DNA of 64,000 nt from Uranotaenia lowii (Eukaryota > Arthropoda > Insecta > Diptera > Culicidae): positions 336,924,023 to 336,988,022 of the forward strand of contig NC_073693.1 in the NCBI RefSeq assembly GCF_029784155.1, in the 5' to 3' direction. Below, one piece after another: positions 43,482-53,500 of the stretch. Position 1 is the first letter of the stretch, and the number at the start of each line of letters is the position of its first letter. Made by a program: the position numbers and the translations under genes. The notes under the pieces were generated by a model that saw only the letters and a list, made by a program, of their open reading frames with translations, had not been told where the DNA came from and searched no databases.

Positions 43482-44533
43482 ATCATGAACTGTGCATTTA
43501 GGGATTTTCCATCAACCTTACAGTTCATTTTCACTTCACCAACTAGCCAACTTTCAAGTGAAACCCCAGACTTGGCAACACTGATAACCATTGGTATTTC
43601 CAATTTCCGAACGTTCACCAATACACTTTTATCATGTACCATGTGCTCCGAGGCACCACTATCAATCACCCAGCGGAATTTACCACCACTAATTTGTCCA
43701 CTGTCGCTGGCGATGAACGCGATTTCACCCGTTTCAGCCGTATGCGCCTTCCCTTTCTTCTTCACATTTCCCGACGCATTAGCGAATCGCTCCGACGGCT
43801 TGCCTTTCGGGCAGTTAGCACGTTTATGTCCCGGTTTTCCGCAACCATGACACGTAAACACAAATTTTCCACTTCTTCCGGCAAAAGCTGTGTTCGGTTC
43901 CGAACCACTGACTAGATTCTGACGTTTAACATCTTCACTCAATAAACGCGATTTCACAAAATCCAAAGAGCATTGATCGACCGGCAATGTTTCCAACACG
44001 GTAATCAATTGTTCATACGACTTGGGCATTGATTGGAGCAGGAAAAACACAACCACTGGCTCATCAAACTTTATTGCCGCGGATTCCAACTCGCGCACAG
44101 TCTTTTCGAAACACAAAATATGTTCTTCCATCGGCCGACGATCGTCGTATTTCATTCCTGCCAGCTGCTTCAAGAGAAAGAAAATTCCCGACACACCCTT
44201 TCTCTCAAACGTTTGCTGCAGTGACAACCAGATCGCCCTGGGCGACGTTTTTCCCCGAACGTATTCTAATTGGGAATCGGCAATTTTATGTATCAGTATC
44301 GATTTGCACTTGGAATCTTCTTGCCGACGCTTATTCCGTTTGTCCTCCTTTTCGCGTTTCACAGCGGGAGTATCTGCTTCCACTTCCGGGTAAAATTCTT
44401 CTTCTTCCAACGTATTCCGGATACAATGAAGCAACCCCAATTCTTCCAGGTATGCTTCCATACGAAAACTCCAGTTGGAGAAGTTTTTCCCATCAAACAA
44501 ATACACTCGCGGTGTGTGGCGATCTTCCTCCAT
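43439..44533 (-). pseudogene. Copia gag and protease, frameshifted at the end
   Basis: The first ATG is at 44533; the open frame extends to 44551 without another ATG. Gag has 'LFDGKNFSNWSFRMEAYL' as in UBN2/DUF4219 gag proteins, and 'AIWLSLQQTFERKGVSGIFFLLKQLAGMKY'. A CCHC knuckle 'CHGCGKPGHKRANC' and the protease motif 'WVIDSGASEHMV' follow. Copia elements normally have one gag-pol frame. Here a missing base in the GGAAAA run (about 43505-43510) sends the reading out of frame, and it stops at 43439, while the correct continuation lies in the -1 frame from about 43510 down. No classical slippery heptamer is at the break, so I read it as a mutation. Confidence 0.88.
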
Positions 44534-44720
44534 TTTGTTTTCAAACCACACTTTTCCGTTCCGAAAAAATCACTAGGAAAAACGTTTCTTTTTCGTTCCG
44601 ACGTCTATTTCGTATCGTAATTCCACGGACAAACTTAGTTCACTACTCGAACCGACAACATCCGAATCTTTTTACGATAATCCGTCGTTAAAAAACTTAT
44701 TCTTAACATCCGCGCTGGGA

Positions 44721-44734
44721 CTGGGCCCATAACC
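44721..44734 (-). promoter_or_regulatory. Copia primer site complementary to the tRNA-iMet anticodon region
   Basis: On the minus strand, immediately after the 5' LTR, GGTTATGGGCCCAG is complementary to the anticodon stem-loop of initiator tRNA-Met (CTGGGCCCATAACC). Drosophila copia is known to use an internal fragment of this tRNA instead of its 3' end. The match here is contiguous over 14 nt. Confidence 0.85.
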
Positions 44735-44898
44735 TGACGAGAGGAATAAAACAACGGTCTTTGCGCATGGATGGATTTATTAAGAAATGAACAAAGAGAG
44801 GAATATTCACGCTTAGATCGAAGTACACATTGAGTTACACTGTGAGTACACATTACTCATATTTGGTTTAATAACACGGAGAGGTCTGTTTCACAACA
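44735..44898 (-). repeat. Copia LTR, 5' copy
   Basis: 164 bp, identical to 29827-29990. The target duplication GGATG follows at 44899-44903. Confidence 0.92.
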
Positions 44899-44903
44899 GG
44901 ATG

Positions 44904-47541
44904 AAGTGGTTTTAAAAACCACCGAAATTGTTTTGAATTCTTATGAAGAAGCATGTCCCTTACGCACGTTGAAATTCAACAAAAACAGTACACCATGGTG
45001 GAACTCAAATCTTAGTAAATTACGAAAGAACTGCAGACGCTCTTGGAACCGAAGGCGCACGGAAGGTTTTGATGATTTCAAGTTGGCTCGCCGAGCTTAC
45101 CGGAAAGCAACAAGAGCTGCCGAGCGCTCAAGTTGGCAGAGCTACTGCACCAACATTTCAGGCTTGCAGGAAGCAAGTAGGTTAAATAAAGTCTTAGCCA
45201 AATCAAAAGATTATCAGGTTTCATACCTTAAAACCCCTAGTGGTGATTATACATCAAACGACGAAGAAACATTAAGTTGTCTATTCAATACTCACTTTCC
45301 AGGATGTGTTGATCAAGATTCATCGATAGAGCCTGAGTTCTTTTCTGGAAGTCTAGATTCCTTGCATTTTGCTCGGAAAATAGTTACAACAGAATCGATT
45401 AAATGGGCAATCGACGGTTTTGCTCAATACAAATCTCCTGAAAGTGACGGTTTATTTCCAGTTTTGCTACAAAAAGGTTTCGATAATTTCAAACACATAT
45501 TAAGAAAAATAATGATAAGCAGTTTTGCTCATGGATACATTCCTAAACTTTGGCGGCAGATAGCCGTGAAATTCATCCCTAAAGGGGGACGATCATCATA
45601 CGACGAAGCCAAAAGCTTTCGTCCTATTAGTCTAAGTTCATTTCTATTAAAAGCACTCGAACGTTTAATTGATCATCATATCAGGCAAGAATGCCTTGTT
45701 CAACATCCGCTTAATGCGACACAACATGCATACCAAACAGGAAAATCAACAGTAACTCTTCTGCACAACGTAGTACATAATATTGAAAATAGTTTTTCAC
45801 AGAAAGAATCATGTCTAGGAGCATTTCTAGACATAGAAGGAGCATTTGATAATGTCTCGTTTACATCAATAATGGATGCGGCACTACTTCATGGAGTGCC
45901 TATTGTTATAACTAATTGGATTAACACTATGCTAAGTAACAGGAATCTTCATTCGTCTTTAAGACAGGCTTCAATTACAAAAGTTAGCACACGTGGTTGC
46001 CCACAGGGAGGTGGACTATCACCTCTTTTGTGGAACCTAGTTGCAGACGGCTTGTTGAGAAAACTCAATGGCCGTGGAATACCAACCTATGGATTCGCAG
46101 ATGATTATTGTCTGATCAAGTTAAATATTTGGGTGTCATTCTTGACTCCAAATTAAACTGGTCAGATCAAATCGAATTCAGAATCAAAAAAGCATGCATG
46201 GCCTTCGGACAATGCCGACGTGCAATCGGAAAAAACTGGGGACTCGAACCTAAACATATTCACTGGATTTATTTCACAATAGTAAGACCAATTCTGGCCT
46301 ATGGGTGTCTAGTGTGGTGGCAGAAAGGAGAAGTTGCAACAGTTCGGACTAAACTAAATCACCTTCAAAGAATGTGTCTTTTGGGGATGTCCGGATCGTT
46401 CACTACAACTCCTACTGCAGCACTAGAGGCTCTGTTTTCTATCAAACCTTTACACTTGTTCCTAAAACAGGAAGCCTTCTCATGTGCTTTTCGTCTACAG
46501 GCAGCTGGTCTCTGGCTGTCAGGAAATATCGAAAGATCATCGAGTCATACAAATGTGTGGCCTGAATTAGTTAGATTAAACAAGTTTAATCTAGCGCCAA
46601 ACGATTTAACACTCTCGAGTAGTTTTCCCTACATGGGGTTTAAAGTCAAATTTCCTTCTCCTCAAGAATGGTTATCAGGTTTCGTAGAGGACCAAATGTC
46701 CTCTCATATTGTATTCTATACTGACGGTTCATTATCAAACGGCCGTGCAGGTGCAGGAATTTACTGTCACGAGTTCAACATAGAATATGCTCAACCTCTA
46801 GGAAAATATTGTACAGTCTTTCAGGCTGAGCTATACGCTATTATGTATGGAGTGCAAATTGCGTTTCAAAAGAAGATTATGTTCAGAACAATTTACTTCT
46901 GTTCAGATAGCCAAGCAGCTATCAAATCACTCAGTGCTTCCAGTTCTAGATCAAAACTGCTAATCGCATGCCGGAAAGCAATCGAAGAACTTGCTGAAGG
47001 CAATGGATTAAACCTTCTATGGGTACCCGGACATAAGGGAATTTTTGGAAACGAATGCGCCGACGAACTCGCTAGAGCTGGGTCGGAAAAGGAATTTTAC
47101 GGACCAGAGCCGGCTGTCCCAATATCACCATGTTGGTTCAGAAACCAAATTCAAACTTGGTCCTCTAACCAGCATAAACGTTACTGGGAAGAGTTGGACA
47201 CGTGTCGCCAAACTAAATTATTTTTAGAAAAACTATCTCCAATCATATCGAGTTACTTGTTAGCTTTAAGTAAATCTCATTGCAGCATCCTGACCAGAGC
47301 ACTATCCGGTCATTGTAAACTCAACTATCACATGCACAACATTCAGCGTGCTGAATCTCCAGTATGTGGTAGTTGTGAATCAGATGTGGAAGATCTCTTC
47401 CATTTTATATGTAACTGTCCCTCATTTGCCAGTCTACGTTTTCGTACTCTAGGATCTTACGCTATTAGCGAATCTGAGTTTAAGACATTAAACTTAAAAG
47501 ACATGCTATCATTCCTTACCGAATGTAGAATAGAGCTTTAA
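44904..47541 (+). pseudogene. LOA ORF2, 3' part: reverse transcriptase, RNase H and zinc finger
   Basis: It continues the endonuclease part from 29821. RT has 'TPWWNSNLSKLRK', 'FRPISLSSFLLKALERLIDHH', 'FLDIEGAFDNV', 'GCPQGGGLSPLLWNL' and the catalytic 'YGFADDY'. Directly after FADDY (about 46104) a deletion of roughly 60-70 codons with a frame change removes the following RT palm segment, and reading resumes in another frame with 'KYLGVILDSKLNW'. RNase H follows: 'FYTDGSLSNGRAGAG', 'QAELYAIMYG', 'FCSDSQAAIKSL', 'PGHKGIFGNECADELA'. The C-terminal Cys/His motif is 'CGSCESDVEDLFHFICNC'. The stop is at 47541. The deletion would abolish RT function. Confidence 0.9.
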
Positions 47542-47741
47542 TGCTAATAATCCCTAGTGGATAGGCTTTATGCCATCTTAAATAGATTTAATTTATTTTT
47601 TCCTTTTATAGGTTTTTCAGGTTTCTCAGGTAAATGATGAAATCTTGGATAAAAAAGGCTAGGCACAATTTTCCCGTATGTTTGGATAACGTGCCGCTAT
47701 TAAGCCTACCCCCCATTCTGATACCTGATACCTGATACTCT
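47542..47741 (+). other. LOA 3' UTR and tandem tail
   Basis: About 200 bp of 3' UTR ending in repeated TGATACC units (around 47718-47738), right against the 127-bp duplication. Tandem-unit tails instead of poly(A) are known in several APE-type clades. Confidence 0.65.
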
Positions 47742-47868
47742 CCGAACTCACATGTGAATATTATCCACAAAAAAATACTTGAACGATTTTGCCCTCTAAC
47801 TCACACATTGAAAATGATTGAAATCGGTCATTATTTGACGAAATGGCATGCATTTCAATTTGATTGTT
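47742..47868 (+). repeat. 127-bp direct repeat, right copy
   Basis: Differs from 28381-28507 at two positions (C for T near 47779, G for T near 47810). Sequence continuity (left flank ending 'agagttactcc', right flank starting 'ccggtcgagacgg') suggests the uninterrupted locus once contained it once. Confidence 0.8.
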
Positions 47869-49932
47869 CCGGTCGAGACGGTTGAACATTTTGACGCCTC
47901 ATTATCAGTGATGAATATCAGCCTTAAAAAAGTAAGCTCATTTTTGAAGCCTAATTACTTTTTCATCTTAACTCGAACTGACATGCAATCCTCTTTTTCA
48001 GATTAGAACTATTTTTGATTATATTATATCTATGACTCCAGTATCCCTGAAGTATCGATTTCACGCCAAGTGCGTCAGTTTTAATTGGTCTTTTAAAAAA
48101 TCGATTGACTTCTTATGAAGTAGAAGAATAATGAAATTATATCTTTGTGAAGATCACGCCAAGTAATTTTTCAACAACTGAAATTCCGTTTCTTCGGTTA
48201 TCAAGAACTTGTCAAAAAATAACAGCCAAGACTACTCACGCGGAAATCAAAAATCAATAAAAGCATTTATTTTAATGAAATTTTGGATAATCCTTCTGTT
48301 TGTCTTTAATTTCCCGAAAATTTTCGCATACATACTGTTTGTTCTGCTAAACGAAAATATTCCCGGTGATTCGGCGGTCCTTTGCCACATTGTTTCTGGA
48401 AAACAAAACTGTAATCTCAAATATTGGCACATAAATTCCCAATCGATCCCGGCGTCTCGTTCATTCGTCCTTTTCCCCGGATCCTGATGAACCTGATGTG
48501 TTGCATTTGTATCGTTTCAATTATTCAAATAAAATTTCACCATCAGCCAGACCATCAGCCCCGGAACCAAATCGTTTGATGGTGGCGTGAAAGTTGTCCA
48601 AACTGTGTTTGGGAAACGAGGGGGAAATTTTTCACAGCACAATCATGGATTTCCTTCCCCGCAACCACCAATTTTCCACCAATTTACCTGTGCGGCGCAA
48701 AATGGTGAAGTGGATTTGCTAATAAAATGGGACAGAGAATTTCGGATGCGATGTGCAAACTGCTAACACCAAAAACCAAAAGCAAAACATAATAAAAAAA
48801 AACAACAACGGCGGGAAAAAAGTTTAAACGAGATGAAAATAAATACACGGACACGCGGAACAGACTCTCGCCAAAGCCAGCCTGGGCCCTCCCAGGAGTA
48901 AATATTTTACACGGGAGCACTTTGTTTGGATTTTGTATGAAATATTTTGCAATTTGCCTGGTCGGACAGGACGTTATTCTGCTATGCCTTTTTTGTTTTT
49001 GTTTTATTTTGGTAACAAGCGTTGAGTTCCCGGGATGTTGATTGGAATTGGGACAGAAAATGAAGCGCAACTAAAAGAGAAAAAAACCAACCTACATGAA
49101 ATCCTCACTTGCCGCGGTCAGTCCTGGCACTTTCTGCTAATAATTTCGTTGTGTGTAACGGATTATGGTAATTGCTCTGATCGCCTTGCCTAATTTATAG
49201 CAAACGATTTACGTACTGAACCAGAATTGATTACTGCATCAAAATTTATGGCTTGACAGCTTTCGGTTGTTTGCTGTGCGACAAACTGGAAGCGATTGGC
49301 CCGGCTTAGTTAGGAAGCTGAATGAAAAACTATGAATGATCCATCAAACTTTATTCCATCTGGATGGGCATTCAGCGTTTTGGCTTTCAGGTGTCCGAAA
49401 TTACCTTGTCAGCTAGAATTTATAATCATATGTTTAATTTGTTGGCTGGACTAATTTTGTTCCTTTTTTAACGAACTAGAATTATTAATGTATCATTCCA
49501 GAAAGCATAATTATTCAAAAGTTTAATCTTTGTTTAAAGAACTGTTCAAATAATGAACATAAAGTGATTTATTACGACTTTTGATAAATGAAGGCGAAAA
49601 GCTTCCATGACAAAAGCGAGCAAGTTGCTGTGGGATCTTCGAAGAGATCTCGAAGACCATCCCCATGAGTAGGTATCAGCCAGCATCATCGCGCCAAGAC
49701 CAGCATCTGAAGAAGGGTATCATAATTAACTCGTAAAAATATTTATTGTTTGCATTCTAAATGAGAAAAGTTATTATATATGCACATTGCATGCCGGCAT
49801 CTTTGCTGTCGCCCATTTGTGCCAAGAGTTCGTGTCGCTGAATCTGGCAAACTTCTCAACTCCGTTCGATGCATTATCAGCAGAACTTAGTCACTAGAAA
49901 TGCGAGGAATTGGGATTCTCGTTCTTAAAGAG
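47869..49932. other. Single-copy-looking noncoding DNA
   Basis: No gene or repeat is recognised. The composition is mixed, with GC-richer patches at 48360-48720 and 48830-48920. Open frames at 48209-48487 and 48684-49070 show no domain and have no splice-site support worth reporting. Consistent with an intron or intergenic region of the host. Confidence 0.4.
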
Positions 49933-50131
49933 CGGGCTTCTGATATAGCTCAGTTGGCAAGTCTGTTGTCTCCTGAGCCGATGTCCGCGAGTTCGAGCCC
50001 AAGAGTAAACATCGAACACAGTTGTACCGGATAAGTTTTTCAATAACGATCCGCCAACTGTAACGTTGATAAAGTCGCGAATGTCATAAAGATGGTAAAA
50101 CGACTATAATCGAAACAAAAAAAAAAAAAAA
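49933..50131 (+). mobile_element. tRNA-derived SINE with a perfect target duplication
   Basis: A 199-bp unit bounded by GTTCTTAAAGAG at 49921-49932 and 50132-50143. It holds pol III promoter boxes: A box TAGCTCAGTTGG at 49946-49957 and B box AGTTCGAGCCC at 49990-50000. A ~75-nt tRNA-like head is followed by an unrelated body and an A-run tail (about 50117-50131). Feilai-type SINEs in mosquitoes have the same plan; family membership was not tested. The head is not a functional tRNA: the acceptor arms do not pair convincingly. The perfect 12-bp duplication indicates a fairly recent insertion by a LINE machinery. Confidence 0.85.
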
Positions 50132-50143
50132 GTTCTTAAAGAG

Positions 50144-50280
50144 GATTGAATTTGAGGTTGAGAATTAAGTTTAATCTAATTAAATTATTTCTATATTTCA
50201 TAATAATACAATTGGCAACCTAAGTTGAACATGACAGCCCATCAAATCATTAAAATTGATAACAGCTTTGACATATTCCT
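50144..50280. other. AT-rich spacer before satellite array C
   Basis: No feature seen; it merges into the first 9-mers at about 50275. Confidence 0.4.
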
Positions 50281-50590
50281 GACATATTTTGACATTTTTG
50301 ACATTTTTGACATTTTTGACATTTTTGACATTTTTGACATTTTTGACATTTTTGACATTTTTGACATTTTTGACATTTTTGACATTTTTGACATTTTTGA
50401 CATTTTTGACATTTTTGACATTTTTGACATTTTTGACATTTTTGACATTTTTGACAATTTTAACATTTTTGACATTTTTGACACATTTTTGACATTTTTG
50501 ACACATTTTTGACATTTTGACATTTTTGATATTTTTGACATTTTTGACATTTTTGACATTTTTGAAATTGTTGACATTGTTGACATTTTT
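50281..50590. repeat. 9-bp satellite array C, first block, unit TTTTTGACA
   Basis: About 34 copies of TTTTTGACA, ending in a variable stretch (50505-50590) with TTTTTGACACA, TTGATATTT and TTGTTGACA. This is the same unit as array D (59590-60600). It changes to TTTTGACAA at about 50590. Confidence 0.95.
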
Positions 50591-53500
50591 GACAATTTTG
50601 ACAATTTTGACAATTTTGACAATTTTGACAATTTTGACAATTTTGACAATTTTGACAATTTTGACAATTTTGACAATTTTGACAATTTTGACAATTTTGA
50701 CAATTTTGACAATTTTGACAATTTTGACAATTTTGACAATTTTGACAATTTTGACAATTTTGACAATTTTGACAATTTTGACAATTTTGACAATTTTGAC
50801 AATTTTGACAATTTTGACAATTTTGACAATTTTGACAATTTTGACAATTTTGACAATTTTGACAATTTTGACAATTTTGACAATTTTGACAATTTTGACA
50901 ATTTTGACAATTTTGACAATTTTGACAATTTTGACAATTTCGACAATTTTGACAATTTTAACAATTTTGACAATTTTGACAATTTTGACAATTTTGACAA
51001 TTTTGACAATTTTGACAATTTTGACAATTTTGACAATTTTGACAATTTTGACAATTTTGACAATTTTGACAATTTTGACAATTTTGACAATTTTGACAAT
51101 TTTGACAATTTTGACAATTTTGACAATTTTGACAATTTTGACAATTTTGACAATTTTGACAATTTTGACAATTTTGACAATTTTGACAATTTTGACAATT
51201 TTGACAATTTTGACAATTTTGACAATTTTGACAATTTTGACAATTTTGACAATTTTGACAATTTTGACAATTTTGAAAATTTTGACAATTTTGACAATTT
51301 TGACAATTTTGACAATTTTGACAATTTTGACAATTTTGACAATTTTGACAATTTTGACAATTTTGACAATTTTGGCAATTTTGACAATTTTGACAATTTT
51401 GACAATTTTGACAATTATGACAATTATGACAATTTTGACAATTTTGACAATTTTGACAATTTTGACAATTTTGACAATTTTGACAATTTTGACAATTTTG
51501 ACAATTTTGACAATTTTGACAATTTTGACAATTTGGACAATTTTGACAATTTTGACAATTTTGACAATTTTGACAATTTTGATAATTTTGACAATTTTGA
51601 CAATTTTGACAATTTTGACAATTTTGACAATTTTGACAATTTTGACAATTTTGACAATTTTGACAATTTTGACAATTTTGACAATTTTGACAATTTTGAC
51701 AATTTTGACAATTTTGACAATTTTGACAATTTGACAATTTTGACAATTTTGACAATTTTGACAATTTTGACAATTTTGACAATTTTGACAATTTTGACAA
51801 TTTTGACAATTTTGACAATTTTGACAATTTTGACAATTTTGACAATTTTGACAATTTTGACAATTTTGACAATTTTGACAATTTTGACAATTTTGACAAT
51901 TTTGACAATTTTGACAATTTTGACAATTTTGACAATTTTGACAATTTTGACAATTTTGACAATTTTGACAATTTTGACAATTTTGACAATTTTCGACAAT
52001 TTTGACAATTTTGACAATTTTGACAATTTTGACAATTTTGACAATTTTGACAATTTTGACAATTTTGACAATTTTGACAATTTTGACAATTTTGACAATT
52101 TTGACAATTTTGACAATTTTGACAATTTTGACAATTTTGACAATTTTGACAATTTTGACAATTTTGACAATTTTGACAATTTTGACAATTTTGACAATTT
52201 TGACAATTTTGACAATTTTGACAATTTTGACAATTTTGACAATTTTGACAATTTTGACAATTATGACAAGTTTGACAATTTTGACAATTTTGACAATTTT
52301 GACAATTTTGACAATTTTGACAATTTTGACAATTTTGACAATTTTGACAATTTTGACAATTTGACAATTTTGACAATTTTGACAATTTTGACAATTTTGA
52401 CAATTTTGACAATTTTGACAATTTTGACAATTTTGACAATTTTGACAATTTTGACAATTTTGACAATTTTGACAATTTTGACAATTTTGACAATTTTGAC
52501 AATTTTGACAATTTTGACAATTTTGACAATTTTGACAATTTTGACAATTTGACAATTTTGACAATTTTGACAATTTTGACAATTTTGACAATTTTGACAA
52601 TTTTGACAATTTTGACAATTTTGACAATTTTGACAATTTTGACAATTTTGACAATTTTGACAATTTGACAATTTGACAATTTTGACAATTTGACAATTTT
52701 GACAATTTTGACAATTTTGACAATTTTGACAATTTTGACAATTTTGACAATTTGACATTTTGACAATTTTCACAATTTTGACAATTTTGACAATTTTGAC
52801 AATTTTGACAATTTTGACAATTTTGACAATTTTGACAATTTTGACAATTTTGACAATTTTGACAATTTTGACAATTTTGACAATTTTGACAATTTTGACA
52901 ATTTTGACAATTTTGACAATTTTGACAATTTTGACAATTTTGACAATTTTGACAATTTTGACAATTTTGACAATTTTGACAATTTTGACAATTTGACAAG
53001 TTTGACAATTTTGACAATTTGACAATTTTGACAATTTTGACAATTTTGACAATTTTGACAATTTTGACAATTTTGACAATTTTGACAATTTTGACAATTT
53101 TGACAATTTTGACAATTTTGACAATTTTGACAATTTTGACAATTTTGACAATTTTGACAATTTTGACAATTTTGACAATTTTGACAATTTTGACAATTTT
53201 GACAATTTTGACAATTTTGACAATTTTGACAATTTTGACAATTTTGACAATTTTGACAATTTTGACAATTTTGACAATTTTGACAATTTTGACAATTTTG
53301 ACAATTTTGACAATTTTGACAATTTTGACAATTTTGACAATTTTGACAATTTTGACAATTTTGACAATTTTGACAATTTTGACAATTTTGACAATTTTGA
53401 CAATTTTGACAATTTTGACAATTTTGACAATTTTGACAATTTTGACAATTTTGACAATTTTGACAATTTTGACAATTTTGACAATTTTGACAATTTTGAC

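Larger units (their letters stand above)
29827..44898 (-). mobile_element. Ty1/copia LTR retrotransposon, itself split by a gypsy element
   Basis: Identical 164-bp LTRs (29827-29990 and 44735-44898) begin TG and end CA in either orientation. They are flanked by GGATG at 29822-29826 and 44899-44903. The coding strand is minus: primer site next to the right LTR, gag, protease, integrase and RT down to 41387, then RNase H at 30812-29960, and a polypurine tract at the left LTR. Without the gypsy insert it would be about 4.5 kb. Identical LTRs point to a recent insertion, although 164 bp gives little resolution. Confidence 0.92.
28508..47741 (+). mobile_element. LOA-type non-LTR retrotransposon, split by a nested copia insertion
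   Basis: The element comprises 28508-29826 plus 44904-47741 (about 4.2 kb without the insert). It has a ~500-bp leader, one ORF2 and a 3' UTR that ends in TGATACC tandem units (about 47718-47738). ORF2 has an APE endonuclease, RT and RNase H; this combination with 'IGCNANAHHCVWGS'-style endonuclease motifs fits the LOA clade (Lian/Bilbo-like), though R1/Jockey-group relatives were considered. No gag-like ORF1 is found, so either it was deleted or the copy is internally truncated. Flanked by the 127-bp direct repeat. Confidence 0.8.

Noticed and set aside
49933..50000. A tRNA gene
   Set aside because: The A and B boxes are there, but the acceptor stem does not pair, and the sequence continues into a body with an A-tail and target duplications: a SINE.
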